Of a stretch of DNA of 64,000 bases, positions 12,201 through 23,809 are shown piece after piece. Origin of the DNA: Deuterostichococcus epilithicus (taxonomy: Eukaryota > Chlorophyta > Trebouxiophyceae > Prasiolales > Stichococcaceae); assembly GCA_033439295.1 (NCBI GenBank), contig JAVTLE010000005.1:732501-796500 (forward strand), in the 5' to 3' direction. The notes under the pieces were generated by a model. That model ran no database searches. It saw nothing but the letters and a program-made list of their open reading frames with translations, and was not told the DNA's origin. The position numbers and the translations under genes are program-made. Within the stretch, counting starts at the first letter, position 1. Each line of letters opens with the position of its first letter.

Positions 12201-15200
12201 TGGGAGGTTTTGGGGCTGGGCGGGCTGGCCAGTAGCGAGCGAGAGGTTCAGCGGATCCGGTTCTCTATGCACTCTGCACCTAGCGAGACGAAAACCACAA
12301 ACAAATGCCGATCAAAGTAGAAAGAGGCCGCCCAGACGCTGGTGCGATGCATTGGCATGGTCGACATATTGCATCGGGGTCTTCCCTATTAGCATGTCTA
12401 CCTCGACAACCATTTTATTGCGCCACTCATGTCCTAGCCAGTGCTCCCGCTGGCCGGCCCCGCCGACAAGGGCAGCGCCGCCTCAGTCGCTCAGGCAGCC
12501 GACGTTGATGTATGCGTCCGACATCGTGATGAGGTCGCAGCCGCCCCAGCTGGGCTGCAGCGCCGCGCACCACTTTGGCGCCTCCACAGGCGGCGCCGTC
12601 CCGCAGCCGGCTACCGCCGCCGTGCCGAGCGCCGGCCGACCAGGCTGCGGCGGCCCTCTCGCGGCGCCAGCCACTGGTACGCGCTGCTGTGTGCAGCAGG
12701 GCCGCGTGTTCTCTTTGCCATTGGTCGTGACGCTGAGCACTGCGGCGGCCATGTCAGCCTGGCAGACCCGTTGCAGGCCGCCGCACGCCAACGCTGCTGT
12801 GCCAGCCATATGCGCGGAACCGGCTGCCTGTGCAGGCTGCCTGACAGCATGCTGCCGCTCGGGGTCAGACCACCGCGGCTCTGCGGCCGCGGTGGCGCTG
12901 CCCAAGCCGCCGCCGCCGGCAGCTGTGGCTCCCGTGCTGGCCTCAGCACCGGATTGGTGTGCCATTCCTGCCGCCATGCCGCTTGACACCGGGGCTGATG
13001 TCGACAAGTCTGGCAACGCTGCCGTCAGGGGCTGGTGCAGCGGCCACGGCTGCTGCCTGCCCGGATTTGCCGCCGGCTGCGCTTCGGCAGGCGGCCGATC
13101 AAGCCGCTTATGTGGCATGTTGGTGGCGGAGCGAGCTGCGCTGGCAGAAAAGGCCGCTTGTTCCGCCATGTTGCGCCGCTTATGCCACCGCTCGCCTGCC
13201 GAGTCAGGCTGCTGTGCTGCTCGTGCGCAAGTCTCTGCAGCGGCCATGCTTCCGTCTTTTGGCGCCCCGCCCGTGCCTGTGCTGGCGTCAGCCACTGCTG
13301 CTCCGAGCACTGCTGCTGCTGCTGCCGAAATTTCCGCCGCATGTGCACCGAGAGCTGATGCGGCTGGGGCGCCGCCTGCCGATGGCGCCGGGGTTGTAGC
13401 ACCTGCGCCGCCTGCCTGCTGCGCTGTATGCGGTCCCGCCGCCGCTGCCTCCGCGACTGGTTCCGCTGCCGCCGCCGCCGCGCCGGCAGCCACACGCGCC
13501 GCCGTGAAGCGCGCCTCGACCGCTGGCAGTTGGCACTGGTCGGCCCACTGGCCGACAGCGTTCCGCAAGACGCGCCCCATGCCGCCACAGATGGGCTGCA
13601 CCGTCTTTGGCCGCAGGGCCTCCACCGCAGCCGCCAACTCGCCTTGTGAGCTGTGCATAGAAAACAGCACGTACCACACGCCATTTTCCTGCGCAAAACA
13701 GTAACTCGAAACATATCAGGTCTTGGTCCCCATGGTGACACACCAGCCAACAACTCCAAACTGTACTTGCACATATTATATGAGCTTGCTGACAGCCCCA
13801 CCGTAAGAAACAAAAAGAAATACATCCTTTCCAGGTCTGGAAGGGCACCTCGAAGGGCTTTGTTGGCGTGCGGAGGCAGGCGGTGTGGCTGGCCTCGCCA
13901 GACTTGTCGAGCTGCTCCACCGCCGTCATTACCCACATTTGCGTGCTGGGCTGCACAAACAGCGGCGGCGGCTCGCCGCGCTGCCTGGCAGCGGCCGAAT
14001 GCCTTGCCACGGCGTCTTGCAGCACCTTGCTCCCGCAGATGTGGAACCTGCAGTAAGACTTGGTTCAATATACAGATCTGACATCCGTCACTTGATAAAA
14101 CAAGCAGATCGCAAGCACATCGACAGCTGGAGGAGTCTGCTGCAAGGACAAGCTGCGATGGCTTGCCTGGTGGAAGTTGCATCCTCAGTCCGAAGTCCCG
14201 GCAGCAGCAGATCCAGCTCCTTGACCCGTTCTGCCTGGAAGATGCAAACAACACCTTGCATCAAGACCCCTAGGTTCCTGCGATGCGCTGAAGCCGTCTT
14301 GCTGATGTCGTGACAGCAAAAACGCGACTTCATGGCAGACAGCCGGGAGTCCAGGGCCTGCTTGCCCAATGCCAGCTTGCTGGCCCGCACCTGCATGCCT
14401 GGTCCCGACCAGGCGAAGGAGGTGCGCGGGTCTGCCGACAGGAAGAAGCGCGCCCCGTTTAACGCCTCGCTCACGCGCTGCAGCACGCGCTCGCAGCCCA
14501 GCATGTCTGCCGAGATGTAGACGCGGGAGCGGGGCGGCGTCCGCCGGATCAGGGTCCCCACCTGCTCCAGCGCCTTGAGGCGCGCTGGAAAGTCCTGCAG
14601 TGGCAGTGCCGAACAGCTGACTCGCCAGTCCTGTCGTATGGCCAACAGAGGGCAGCCGGGGGCCCAAAAGTCGAGCTGGTACTTGGCGCTGCCTGCCCTC
14701 CAGCCAGGGAACCGCCTGTCCACGAGTTCGTCAGCGACCGCCCGCAGCGCGGATAGCGCGGACAAGGATCAGCAGGCAAGGATGCCGTCGGCTGTGGCGT
14801 GTGACTCGACACGCTCTTTCCGGGCTGGGGGCTCACCAGCGGCGCCTCTCCAAAGGTGCAGTCCAGGTACAGCATGTCCAGCTGGGGCAGCGGTGGCACC
14901 AGCGCCAGATACCGCTCGTCAAGGCGTGCGTCTCCGGTGTGCAGCACCGTGCCAAAGTCGCCCTGCCAGTCATCGCCGTTGTATCAGTGGCGTATACCTC
15001 ACAATATAGCAAGGGCCCTGTCACGCGAGACAGGAGCAGGACAAGGTGTGAACTCTGCTCTCTTACTGAGTTCGGCTCATGGGAGGCTGTGGCTTTCTCA
15101 CCTCGAACAGCAGCATGGCTGCGCCTTGGCAATGCTGCGCGGGAATGGCCCTGACGGTGAATCTGACACCGTCTGCCGCTATGACCTGTGCGCACGTCAT

Positions 15201-16773
15201 TTTGCAAAGCTCACTTCACCTGCTGATGAGGTGCTGCCTTTGCTCTGCCGGCTCAGTCCTGTGCTGTGCGCTGAAGCGGAGCCCTGCGCAAACCTCGGCA
15301 CCGCACCTCTTGCGCTTCGTCGCACGCATCCCCAAAGCTCTCCTCGCTGGGTTCAAGCATGTCAAGTATATGAAAGCTCGTCCTCGACCGCTGCAGAGCT
15401 GGATAGCGGATGCAGATAAGCTCCCGGGTCAACTCGGTGCACCAGATGTTGGTGCCAAATTCCTCGATGCCTACTGCATGGTCCTTGTGGGCGTGTGTCA
15501 GGAATTGCGGCTTATCGCAATTGCCCGGCTCGAACACATCGACTGTGAACGGCAGATCCGGGTGCACGCCCCTCACCCCAAAGTTTTTTGCTGCCATCCT
15601 GGGATCGCACTGAAAAATGCCGGACTCAAATCTGCGACCGGTGCTGTTGCAGCGGCTTGATCTGCTCCGGCATGTTGAAAGCCTGAAGATCGATGCCTCG
15701 TGACACTTACAGAAGCAGCTTGGGGAGAGGGGGACTTGGGCTCGAATGATGTGCGACAGCTGCAGGGTTGCTGCATTCGAAGTTCAAAACCCGTTGTTGC
15801 ATGACGGAGTCGGCATGCAATCGAAGGCCACATTGTTGTATTGCAGATTCATTCAGTCATTCGTCATAAGTCTCTGCAAGCAACCTGCATTCCTGCACAG
15901 GCCCAGCGATGCTGCGCTGGCATCCGCCAGCGTGCTCTGCGCTGCCTGCCAAGCCATGTCCCGCCAGCCGAATTTTCATCCGCATTCTGACCCATGCCGT
16001 CTGTGCTGCAGTACCTGACGCTGGCGTTCATCGGCTTCATCAGCGCCAGCAGCATGCGGGGCTTTCTGCGGGACATGCGGCGGGCATTCTCCGCCATTGC
16101 CGGCAGCGGCAACGTGACCACGCTGGTGCTGCTTTTGACGGAGCTCATGGGCCTGTACGCCATCTCCAGCCTGCTGCTCATCCGCAAGCAGCTTCCGCTA
16201 CGCTACAGGTGCGACTCCCTCTGAAAAGCATTCGTATCTGCTCCACCCTGTGCTGCGACTAGCCATGCCAGTCAGCCGCAGGCGGCTTCCGCCGCACAAT
16301 GTTTGCACTGGCTGCCAACCGATCAAAGCCGATCTGTGTCGACTGCGATTCGCCTCGATTTTCCACTTGTAGAATGTGCTTTACTCGGGCATTGTGCGCT
16401 GCAGGTCGGTTATTACGGAGGTGCTGGGCGGGGAGCTCAAGTTCGAGTTCTTCCACCGATGGTTCAACTCCCTGTTCCTAGCCAGCGTCGCGCTCACGCT
16501 GTTGCTTTTTTACGGGTATGTCTGACCCCTCTGGCGTCCTTGAGAGACCGTCAATGATCACCCTGTCTCAGCTTTCCAGGGCAGACATGTGCGCTGCAGA
16601 AGACTCGCAATCGCCAACTGAAGTTCACATGAGGCGCTTTGGAGTCAGCTTGCCGCACTGTTGAGTCGCCATCACCAAGAACGGTGCATCGTTACCGCAG
16701 GCGGTATCAGCACTCCTTGGACGAGGGGCCGCCGGACCTGCCGCTGTACGCGGCTCACCACACAAAGGACTAG
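9244..16773 (+). CDS. GPHR: Golgi pH regulator / GTG-type membrane protein
   Basis: Multi-pass membrane protein of the GPHR/GTG family. The mammalian member is a Golgi anion channel needed for lumen acidification; Arabidopsis GTG1/2 were proposed as GPCR-type G proteins. Eleven exons: 9244-9363, 9497-9579, 9720-9820, 9994-10127, 10457-10606, 10842-11018, 11613-11761, 11956-12088, 16012-16208, 16405-16515, 16701-16773. They join to 475 codons plus stop, close to the 468 residues of Arabidopsis GTG1. Family blocks include [12 protein letters not shown]-like text in exon 2, [25 protein letters not shown], a charged cytoplasmic segment in exons 6-7, [15 protein letters not shown] and [18 protein letters not shown]. 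Exons 8 and 9 are contiguous in family alignments (NVPLLSQ joins YLTLAFIG) although 3.9 kb apart, and that intron holds another gene. Introns 4, 6 and 7 carry decayed exon fragments. Confidence 0.95.
10348..10390 (+). repeat. Decayed copy of GPHR exon 5 start
   Basis: This stretch in intron 4 matches the first ~42 nt of exon 5 (10457 onward) with a few substitutions and a one-base insertion; it shares GGCGTGACGCT. The offset is 109 nt. The insertion breaks the frame, so it is not a usable alternative exon. Confidence 0.85.
11496..11560 (+). repeat. Decayed copy of GPHR exon 7 start with acceptor AG
   Basis: This part of intron 6 repeats the start of exon 7 (11613 onward): GTGACGTC, then a diverged TTGGAGGCGCT and GCTGTTC. 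It is preceded by CAG, so the acceptor dinucleotide was copied as well. The offset is 117 nt. Small indels follow, so the copy loses the exon frame within about 50 nt. Confidence 0.9.
11819..11890 (+). repeat. Probable decayed copy of GPHR exon 8 end
   Basis: This stretch of intron 7 resembles the 3' end of exon 8 plus its donor (12017-12094): AAGGC..TGGGGA, GGCGGCGC and CTGTCC.AGTGCA are shared in order. The offset is about 198 nt and the match is weaker than in the other copies. Confidence 0.5.
12089..16011 (+). other. GPHR intron 8, host of a nested antisense gene
   Basis: This 3,923-nt GT-AG intron is far longer than any other in the gene. The nuclease gene fills 12483-15597 on the minus strand. 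That leaves 394 nt on its 3' side, where I see nothing recognisable, and 414 nt (15598-16011) on its 5' side, which must contain its promoter. Confidence 0.9.
12483..15597 (-). CDS. SNM1/Artemis-family metallo-beta-lactamase nuclease
   Basis: Metallo-beta-lactamase/beta-CASP 5' nuclease of the SNM1-Artemis-Apollo family, which acts in crosslink repair, end joining or telomere processing. Seven exons: 15597-15307, 15185-15102, 14962-14837, 14594-14391, 14234-14167, 14047-13849, 13688-12483. They give 725 codons plus stop. Metal-binding motifs: HAHKDH (residues 35-40), the AQHC histidine (115) and HTGD (133-136). Beta-CASP features: [20 protein letters not shown] and FSMHSS (His 336), followed by [15 protein letters not shown] and the overall order resemble Artemis-like members more than yeast Pso2, but I cannot assign the orthologue. 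Residues ~365-725 are an Ala-rich low-complexity tail from one 1.2-kb exon. Intron 5 appears to be GC-AG (CAG|GCAAGC). The whole gene lies inside an intron of the opposite-strand GPHR gene. Confidence 0.9.
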
Positions 16774-17871
16774 CCTGGGGACTGCGTCATGCCTTCCTGA
16801 GGGAAGCCCACTGGCGCGCTGTGCATTCCCTGCGGGCCCGCCGCAACCGTCAAAGCAGCGCGGCAGCAAATATTACTTTCTCCTTTCAGCAGGCCTCGCT
16901 GAAACACTGTTCCGGCGCTGGGATTGACAGTAAGTGTGCAGTTCTGCAAGTGGTTTGGGGCGTTTATGGGTGAGGTCTGACCTCGGGTGCATGTCAACTC
17001 GTGCACAGGCTGTGCACACGAGCGATTCAAGCACCCAGGTAAAGCTGGCAGGGTCGTGCCTTCCTCCCTCAATGTTACAGACCGCAGGGGACTTGAACAG
17101 CCACCTAAAGGGTGAACAGCCACCGACAGCAGAACTGCCCCACGCACACAGCGAGTGAACGAATGCAGAGCAGGCAGTGGGCAAGCGCTGATCAAGTCCA
17201 TGCCAAGCTAGGCGACCACGATGCACAGATGCAGGTCTGAGAGCAACGCTGATTGGGCCATACAGCAAGAGCCAGTGAGAGCACGAGAATAAAGCAAGAT
17301 ATTCGTTGGCCACTATTCCACAACATGTGTTGTGAACGCCGTGTCGCATGCCAAGGCCCAGAATGCGGAGGTGCTTTTACTGCAGCAACCAATGCTCGTG
17401 GTTCCTGCTGCCAGAGGCTTCACGCCACCAGAGGCCTCTTTCGCCGTATAGCGGCACCGTGCAACCACAGGCGCAGGATCTATCCTGCTGAGCAACACGG
17501 CAGCAGGGGATCCTGGCGCCTCGCTGCCTCCGGTTGGCGCCCTCAGTTGCGAGTTTGCGGCATTGGAAAGCAGAAGCAGAACTTCTGGCGCGTGTCGTCG
17601 TATGCACTGTCCTCGTCGTCTGACACACCCGGCGTCGCCTGCAAGTGGAATGGCATTGTTCCCAGGGTTGGGGGTAGGACACAGCAGTCGTTGACGGCAT
17701 ATGAACCTGCATGATGCAGCGTTATGGCGGGTGTTCTGCAGAGTAATTTGCAGAGTATGAACAACAGGGCAGGCACATTGAAGGACTCCCGTGGCAAGCC
17801 GCACCGTGCGCAAGGTGCTCGTTGCACCGCAGGGACCGCATCCATCAGAGGTGGGCAGGCGGAACCAAGCC
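16774..17871. other. Convergent intergenic region
   Basis: These 1.1 kb lie between the stop codons of GPHR (+) and the START-like gene (-). They presumably hold both 3' UTRs. I found only short open frames without splice or homology support, and a minor imperfect duplication of GTGAACAGCCACC around 17095-17130. Confidence 0.6.
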
Positions 17872-20800
17872 TCAGTCAGCCGCCGCATCGGTGTCGGATG
17901 CATAGCCCATGGCGCTGCAGCTCACCTCGCGGACGCCATCCACTACAGGGTGCGCAAAGCCGACGGTCTTGCGCGAGCGCGAGCCGGGGCTGCTGCCGTC
18001 CTCCACCGGGACGCCGCCCGCGGCGCCGCCCCCACCGTCCGCCCGGCTGCCGCCGTGCGACTGCGCCGGCTTCACGAGGCCCAGCTTGACGGCGACGCCA
18101 AAAAGGTAGCCGAGCCGCGTGCCGGCCTTCTGCGCGGGTTCCTGCTTTGCGACCGACCTACGCGCATGCAGCATCACTGCTCAGCAGCGTGTATGGAGCA
18201 GGCGAGGCAACACCAATATTGCCTGAGCAAGCGCACGTGATCCAGTCAGCGACAGGTTCATCCACACGTGCTGGGGTGTGTGGCTGTTTACAGAGCAAGG
18301 GTGCCAGCAGGCTGGCAGGCAGCCAGCCAACACCCGCAATGCAGCGCCCCAGTGCACAACGCATGTCACACCCCACATTCAGCGCCACTCTGCGCAAGGG
18401 CGGTGCAAGAAACACACTGCTTGTCCCAGAAGGCAGCCCAGTTGGAGTAGTTTCGAGCATTGCTCGCCGGCCCCTGCGCCGCCAGTTCGCCATCGCCAGC
18501 GCCGCCCAGCGACCGGCCCCGGCTGTGCCGCCGCCACCACTTCCGCTTGTCGCCTGCCTCTGGTGCCCCACAACAGCCACTGTTTCGGAGTGGGTCACGG
18601 AAAGTTGTCTGCAATCGACCGGTGCATTCACGCCGCATGCCGCGTAGCCATTTCTCCCATTCGTGCTTGCGCACCTGAATCCGAAGCCTCTTCCTCGCCG
18701 GCAGAGATCACCGGCACCGGCTGCCCTGTGACGGAGTGCTGCCGGTACCAGTCCATGGCCTCCTGCGGCAGCAACGCACGCACAGTCACGCCCGCTTCCG
18801 TGTTGTACCTGGTATCCTTTGACCTTGCCATATCGAAGCAGCTGATACCATTGTTTCTGATGTCACAGGAACAACCACTGCCGCCCTTACGTCCCGGAGG
18901 CATGCGCGGCGGCGACCCTCCCGCCTGAGGCTCCACGGTACATCAAGTCCCCCCTGACGCAGGCACACCCTGCACCACGAGAGCAGCGCACCGCATGGTC
19001 GCTGCGCAGGCTGCTGGCTGTCGCAGGGTCGATGTCGTCCGGGATGTCGTCCGGCTCATAGAATGTCTCCCCCTCGAAGTTGGCCACTGATCGCAGCCGG
19101 TCTACCTCCAGCGAGCCCTGCGACCAGGGAAATGCGCTGTGAACTTGCAATGCAACCGAGCACGGGACAGCACGCGCGCCTGCGGAGGCGGGGGNATNNN
19201 GCNGCGGATCGCAGACCATTGATCAGCCGGCCAGCTGAAGAAGGCAATGGTCGGTGCCGCATGCTGTGCCGCACTCGACAGCGGACCACCCCTCACACAG
19301 CCTGTCGCGCCGCACCGTGTGGCTGGGCTGGCTGCTGTCGACGCTGAAGCGGTTTGTCACGCCCGCAGATGGCGACACCCGCTGCTGCTGCTCTCCCCGC
19401 TGCCACTCCGGCTGCCGCCCCGGCTGCCCTGCCGGCGCAGGCGCCGCGCCATCCCCGCTCCGTGCCAGTACCCCCTTCTGCTGCTGCTCCGCGGCGCTCT
19501 CTTCCAGACCCTTAGCGTGGCCGCTCGGCGTCGGGCCATTGGTGCCGCCTGCCGCCAGGCCGGGCGCGGGTTGATCGAGGCCCGGCTTCGTGGTTGCCGC
19601 CACCGCGCTGTTATCTCCCTCAGGCGGTTGCGCGCTGCCTGCTGCTGTGTTGTACGGCGACCTCAGCACTGCGGCCACCTGTGTCCCATTTCGCGCAGAG
19701 AGGGTGAATATTCGAGACGGTCGACTCGTGACCGGCATGCAGTCTCAGGTTATTCAATTGCATTTGTGCGACGCTCGACACTTGCGCAGTGCTATCTCCC
19801 CCTCCCCTTCCGCACCTGTGGCAACACCGCGAGCAGATGTCGGCGGTGCTTGCAGGACCAGACGACTGTTTGCCCGGAGCAACAAGCAGGCGCGGGGCCG
19901 GAGGGAATGGCCAACACCTGCTCGGAGACCCAACCCTCCTGCAGCGGTGGGCGTCCCTTGAACAGCACCTCCCGGCCGTCTGGCCGCTGCAGCACTTCGT
20001 CACGGAACACTTTCCACCTGCGGCGGTAGACGGACCGAGATGGAGCAAACTGGCGAGTCTCAAACCAAACTCGCTCGCTATTATTGCCTGAAGCACAGCA
20101 CCACCGCAGCGCAAATCATCTGGGAACCTACTGATGCGGCGGCAGCGGCGATGGCTGACCTGCGCAAGCCCAGCGCAAAGTTGTTGTACTCCAAAACATA
20201 GGTCAAGCGCACCTCTCCACGATCTCGGGGATGCCGGAGTAGACGTCACGCAGCGAGGAGCAGATGATCTTCTCCGCAATGAGGCCAAGGCCCAGGACGC
20301 TTATTTTCACGTCTCCCTCCAGCGTCTGGCGGCAGGAGCCGTCACCGAGGTCCTCGATGGTCAGCTCGCAGTCGATTGTCGTCTGCACCCAGGGCAAGTT
20401 GTGGGCCACACGATGCTGGATTGTGAGATGAGATGGTGTATGGCCATGCAGCACACGACTGCCCTCTCCACTTCTGAGCCGGTGCCCACAAAGCTGGCAG
20501 GGCGCTGCTGCTGAGCGCATGCACGGGCCAGCACTCGGAAGGGCACGCACGGACCTTCTTCTGGAAGACGGGCGGGATGCTGTGCACGACCAACTTGAAG
20601 GGCGGCTTCTGCAGCAGCTGGGGGTCGTAGCGAATGATGTCTGTGTACTCCAAGCCGCCGCCGGGCAGGTAGTGCTGCAGCCGCTTGGGCACGAAGCGGT
20701 CCATGTCCGGCTTGGTGACCAGCTTGAAGACCTGCGGGGGGGGGCAGCCAACGCTGGTCGCGTCTGCCGGGCTGCGCACACGGCAGGCTGCGAGGTTTGC

Positions 20801-21081
20801 GCACTGTACTTCGGTGCGTGCGTGTGCGCTGGGCCACGCAGCACAAGCTACGCCATGCCTTGGATTTAAAGCCATGCTGTATCTTGTGCATTAACACTGC
20901 GCAGCGGCTGCGCCGTGGTGCCGTGCCGCACCTGCACATCGCCGTCGCGCCAGCCGCCCTCAATCTCCAGGGCGCCCAGGTTCTGCGTCTTCGCCACCAG
21001 TGCCCGAAATGCCGCCGAATCGCGCTCCACCAGGAAGGTGTGCGCGTCAATCGGCAGCACTGCACTCACCTTGAAGTGCAT
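17872..21081 (-). CDS. START/SRPBCC-like domain protein with disordered tail
   Basis: Nine exons: 21081-20932, 20731-20555, 20382-20213, 20017-19918, 19678-19316, 19117-18969, 18808-18675, 18553-18418, 18157-17872; 554 codons plus stop. Residues 1 to ~200 read as a START/SRPBCC-type (Bet v1-like) fold. A strand-rich opening (HFKVSAVLPIDAHTF, DSAAFRALV) leads to LVTKPDMDRFVPKRL, then LTIEDLGDGSCRQTLEGDV, and closes with the amphipathic helix IICSSLRDVYSGIPEIVER. Such domains bind lipids or other hydrophobic ligands; actinobacterial DUF2505 proteins look similar, but I cannot name the family. The rest is Gln/Ala/Gly-rich with one acidic patch (EPDDIPDDID) and a basic one (DKRKWWRRHSRGR). The end of exon 6 was chosen by phase; a small extra exon there is possible. 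Ambiguous bases near 19195-19203 fall in intron 5. Confidence 0.7.
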
Positions 21082-22082
21082 GTCGGCACCGGCAAGGCGC
21101 CGTGCGCTGCAGCCGGATCACTCACGACTTGCCTGCGAACGGGAACCAGATACGCAACTGCCGTCTGGACCAGGACGGAAAGCAGCATCGCTGGCGCGTG
21201 CGACATGGGCCGTGCAGCTGCTTCGGATGCAACGAGCTTAGAGCTTGAAAAGTACAATGGCAAGCGCATCGCATCGGCGAGATGGATGCCAAGCACCATG
21301 CAGGGCGTGCATCTCATCACAAACAACTGGTCACTTGCACATGCACATGTTTTGCGCACCCAAAGTCTTGTGTCCGACGTGTGTCAACGGAGGGCACAAC
21401 ACGGGTGACAGGCACTGCTGCTGTTCCGAGATTACTGCGCAATGCCCGCGATCCACAGCTATATGGCAGTCGCGAGTTCTGACCAATGTGAGGACGAGCT
21501 GAGCATATCAGAATTAGGCTTGCGTGCTGCCGCCCGTCCAGCTGACGTAAATGCAGCCAAGCGCAGGGCGCAACAGGCAGTCTGCAACGTCCTCTCTCTG
21601 TGTGCCAACTTTGTCCCGACACGCAACGTGCAAGACGTTCGACTGCCGTCCTCACATTGAATCATGTGAAGTTCGTCAGGGGTAAAAAGCGCACGTGAAG
21701 TCGTGAACCCTGTGGAGTAAATCTGGAGATGCAGGTGCAGCTCAGTTCCCCCGGTCTTGGAACAAATCCGGCGAGGAGGGATGATCGACCGCTGCAAATG
21801 ATATCATCTCATTAGCCGTCGCTGCAGTTATTGTTGCGTCCTACTGACAGCTGAGCACAAAGCTAAAAGCTCTGACCTGAGAGCGCGGAGCCTCGAAGCG
21901 CGACTTGCATTCATTGCAGCGGCGGCTCTGAGTGTCCAAGCACAAGCATTGGACACACGGCCAACCCTAGATTGGGTTAACGACTGCACGCTCGTCAACA
22001 GCTGTGCACCTCACACTCGACTACATTTTGATCTCAACAATCCTGCCCCAGACGCTGCCTGGCCGCCTGGAAAAGCGGCCTG
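21082..22082. promoter_or_regulatory. Divergent intergenic region
   Basis: One kilobase lies between the start codons of the START-like gene (-) and the succinate/fumarate carrier (+). By position it holds both promoters and 5' UTRs. I see no coding exons or repeats that I can support. Confidence 0.5.
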
Positions 22083-23809
22083 ATGGCCGCCACAGGCCGA
22101 CCTGCCGGTCCTCCCAGCGGCGATGACCTCAAGACGATCGTCACGTTGTCGCCGTTCGTCAAGTCCGCGGCGGGTGTGTGCTACCCTTCTGTGCACTTGC
22201 CGTGTTTCACAGTCTATTGCAGCAACTTCCCTCAGCCTGAATAACAACGTAAACTATTGTTCACACAAAGCTGTACCGCCTCTGAGCAACTCACTGCCTA
22301 GCGCGCAGGCTCCCTTGGAGGCACCATGGAGGCCTGCTTTTTGCAGCCGATTGACACAATCAAGACGCGCCTGCAGCTGGACTCGGCCAAGAAGTACACA
22401 GGCGAGCATGCAGGAGTGCCTTGGCGTCAGCTCTCTGCTTGGCAGCAACACGTCTATGCTGCAGCTGCTGGACCGCTGTGAAGTTGCATAACCTAGACGG
22501 CAGCGCTTGGTTGGTAAACACGAGGCACAGCTGCGAAGGGCTCGATCTGAGAACGCAGGTATTTGGAACTGCGGGTCCACCATCATAAAGGAGGAGGGCG
22601 TGCGGTCGCTGTGGAAGGGTCTGACGCCTTTTGCGGTGCACCTGACGCTCAAGTACGCGCTGCGCATGGGCACCAACGCCTTTTACCAGAGCTTGCTCCG
22701 CGACTCGGTGAGCGCAGCTGGAGCACGATCCAAACGGGTTGGATTAGGGCGGCATGCACGATGCAGCTGGTGGCAGACGGGGCACCTCCTGAGATGCATC
22801 CCAGGCAGGGTCCAGGTTGACATTCGACAGCAGAGGTGCTGGTGCAGGTGCAGCATGCGGGCCTTCAGAGTAGCCAACAGGGTGCCACTGCCCTGACTGC
22901 CCGCCGCAGGACGGGCTGCTGAAGGACAACAGGCGCATGGCGGCGGGCTTCATGGCTGGCGTCACTGAGGCGCTCGTCATCGTGACGCCCTTCGAGGTGG
23001 TCAAGATTCGGCTGCAGCAGCAGCGTGGCCTGACCAAGGAGCTGCTCAAGTACCGGGTGCGCTGCGGCCAGCCCGCCACAAGATGATGACACAGGGCAAG
23101 GCGGGTCAAGGTGCCACAAAGGTGCTGGTCCGGGCGCCACAGCCGCTGCTGCACCCGATCAGCCGGCACGTGCTGGCTGATGGACAATGATTGGTGCCTC
23201 CATGTGCATGCCAGGGGCCGGTGCACTGCGCGGTGACGACGGTGCGGGAGGATGGGGCACTGGGCCTGTGGGCGGGCGCCGCGCCGACGGTGCTGCGCAA
23301 TGGCACCAACCAGATGTGCCTGTTCTGGGCCAAGAACCACATGGACGGCCTGCTGTGGGGGAAGACGGAGGGGGACGGCATGCAGCTGTCACCCTGGCAG
23401 TCCATGGGCAGTGGCTTCTCCGCGGCGTTCCTGGGCCCCATCGCCACGGGGCCCTTTGACGTTGTCAAGGTGAGCGGTGTGTTGCAGCAGCTCGCTGTGT
23501 GTGTGTGGCATGGCAGGACGTCTTCCATGCGCTGTCAGGGACGCTGCGGCTTCTTTCTGCAATCCAGAGTTGCGCAGCCTGCGACCTGCGCTCATGCACC
23601 GCCCTGTGCTGTGCGCGCAGACGCGGCTCATGGCGCAGCAGAAGCAGGCGGACGGCAGCAAGCGCTACAGCAGCTTCCTGCATGCGCTGACCACCATCCC
23701 ACGGGAGGAGGGCCTGCGTGCCATGTGGAAGGGCCTGACGCCTCGGCTGATGCGCATCCCACCAGGCCAGGCTATCGTCTGGGCTGTCAGTGACCAGATC
23801 ACCGGGTGA
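22083..23809 (+). CDS. SFC1: Mitochondrial succinate/fumarate carrier
   Basis: Six-helix mitochondrial carrier of the inner membrane, closest to plant mSFC1 and yeast Sfc1, which exchange succinate for fumarate. Exons: 22083-22173, 22309-22401, 22559-22707, 22910-23056, 23215-23469, 23621-23809. They give 307 codons plus stop (Arabidopsis: 309). The three carrier signatures are PIDTIKTRLQ (residue 44), PFEVVKIRLQ (138) and PFDVVKTRLM (240). Subfamily-diagnostic stretches include WKGLTPFAVHLTLKYALRMG, GPVHCAVTTVRE and LMRIPPGQAIVWAV. Intron 2 appears to start with GC (ACAG|GCGAGC), since no GT in the right phase is available. The model stops at DQITG; plant homologues run about a dozen residues further. 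Downstream splice-like exons (23912-23931, 23997-24081) do not join in frame. Confidence 0.93.

Noticed and set aside
12352-13704. 450-codon open frame on the + strand
   Set aside because: It lies opposite the low-complexity last exon of the nuclease gene and is an Ala/Cys-rich mirror of it, without motifs or splice context. GC-rich repeats keep all frames open.
14595-14836. Open frame continuing upstream of nuclease exon 4
   Set aside because: It includes non-conserved text, and joining [10 protein letters not shown] directly to DFPARLKAL matches the family and keeps phase, so it was taken as an intron.
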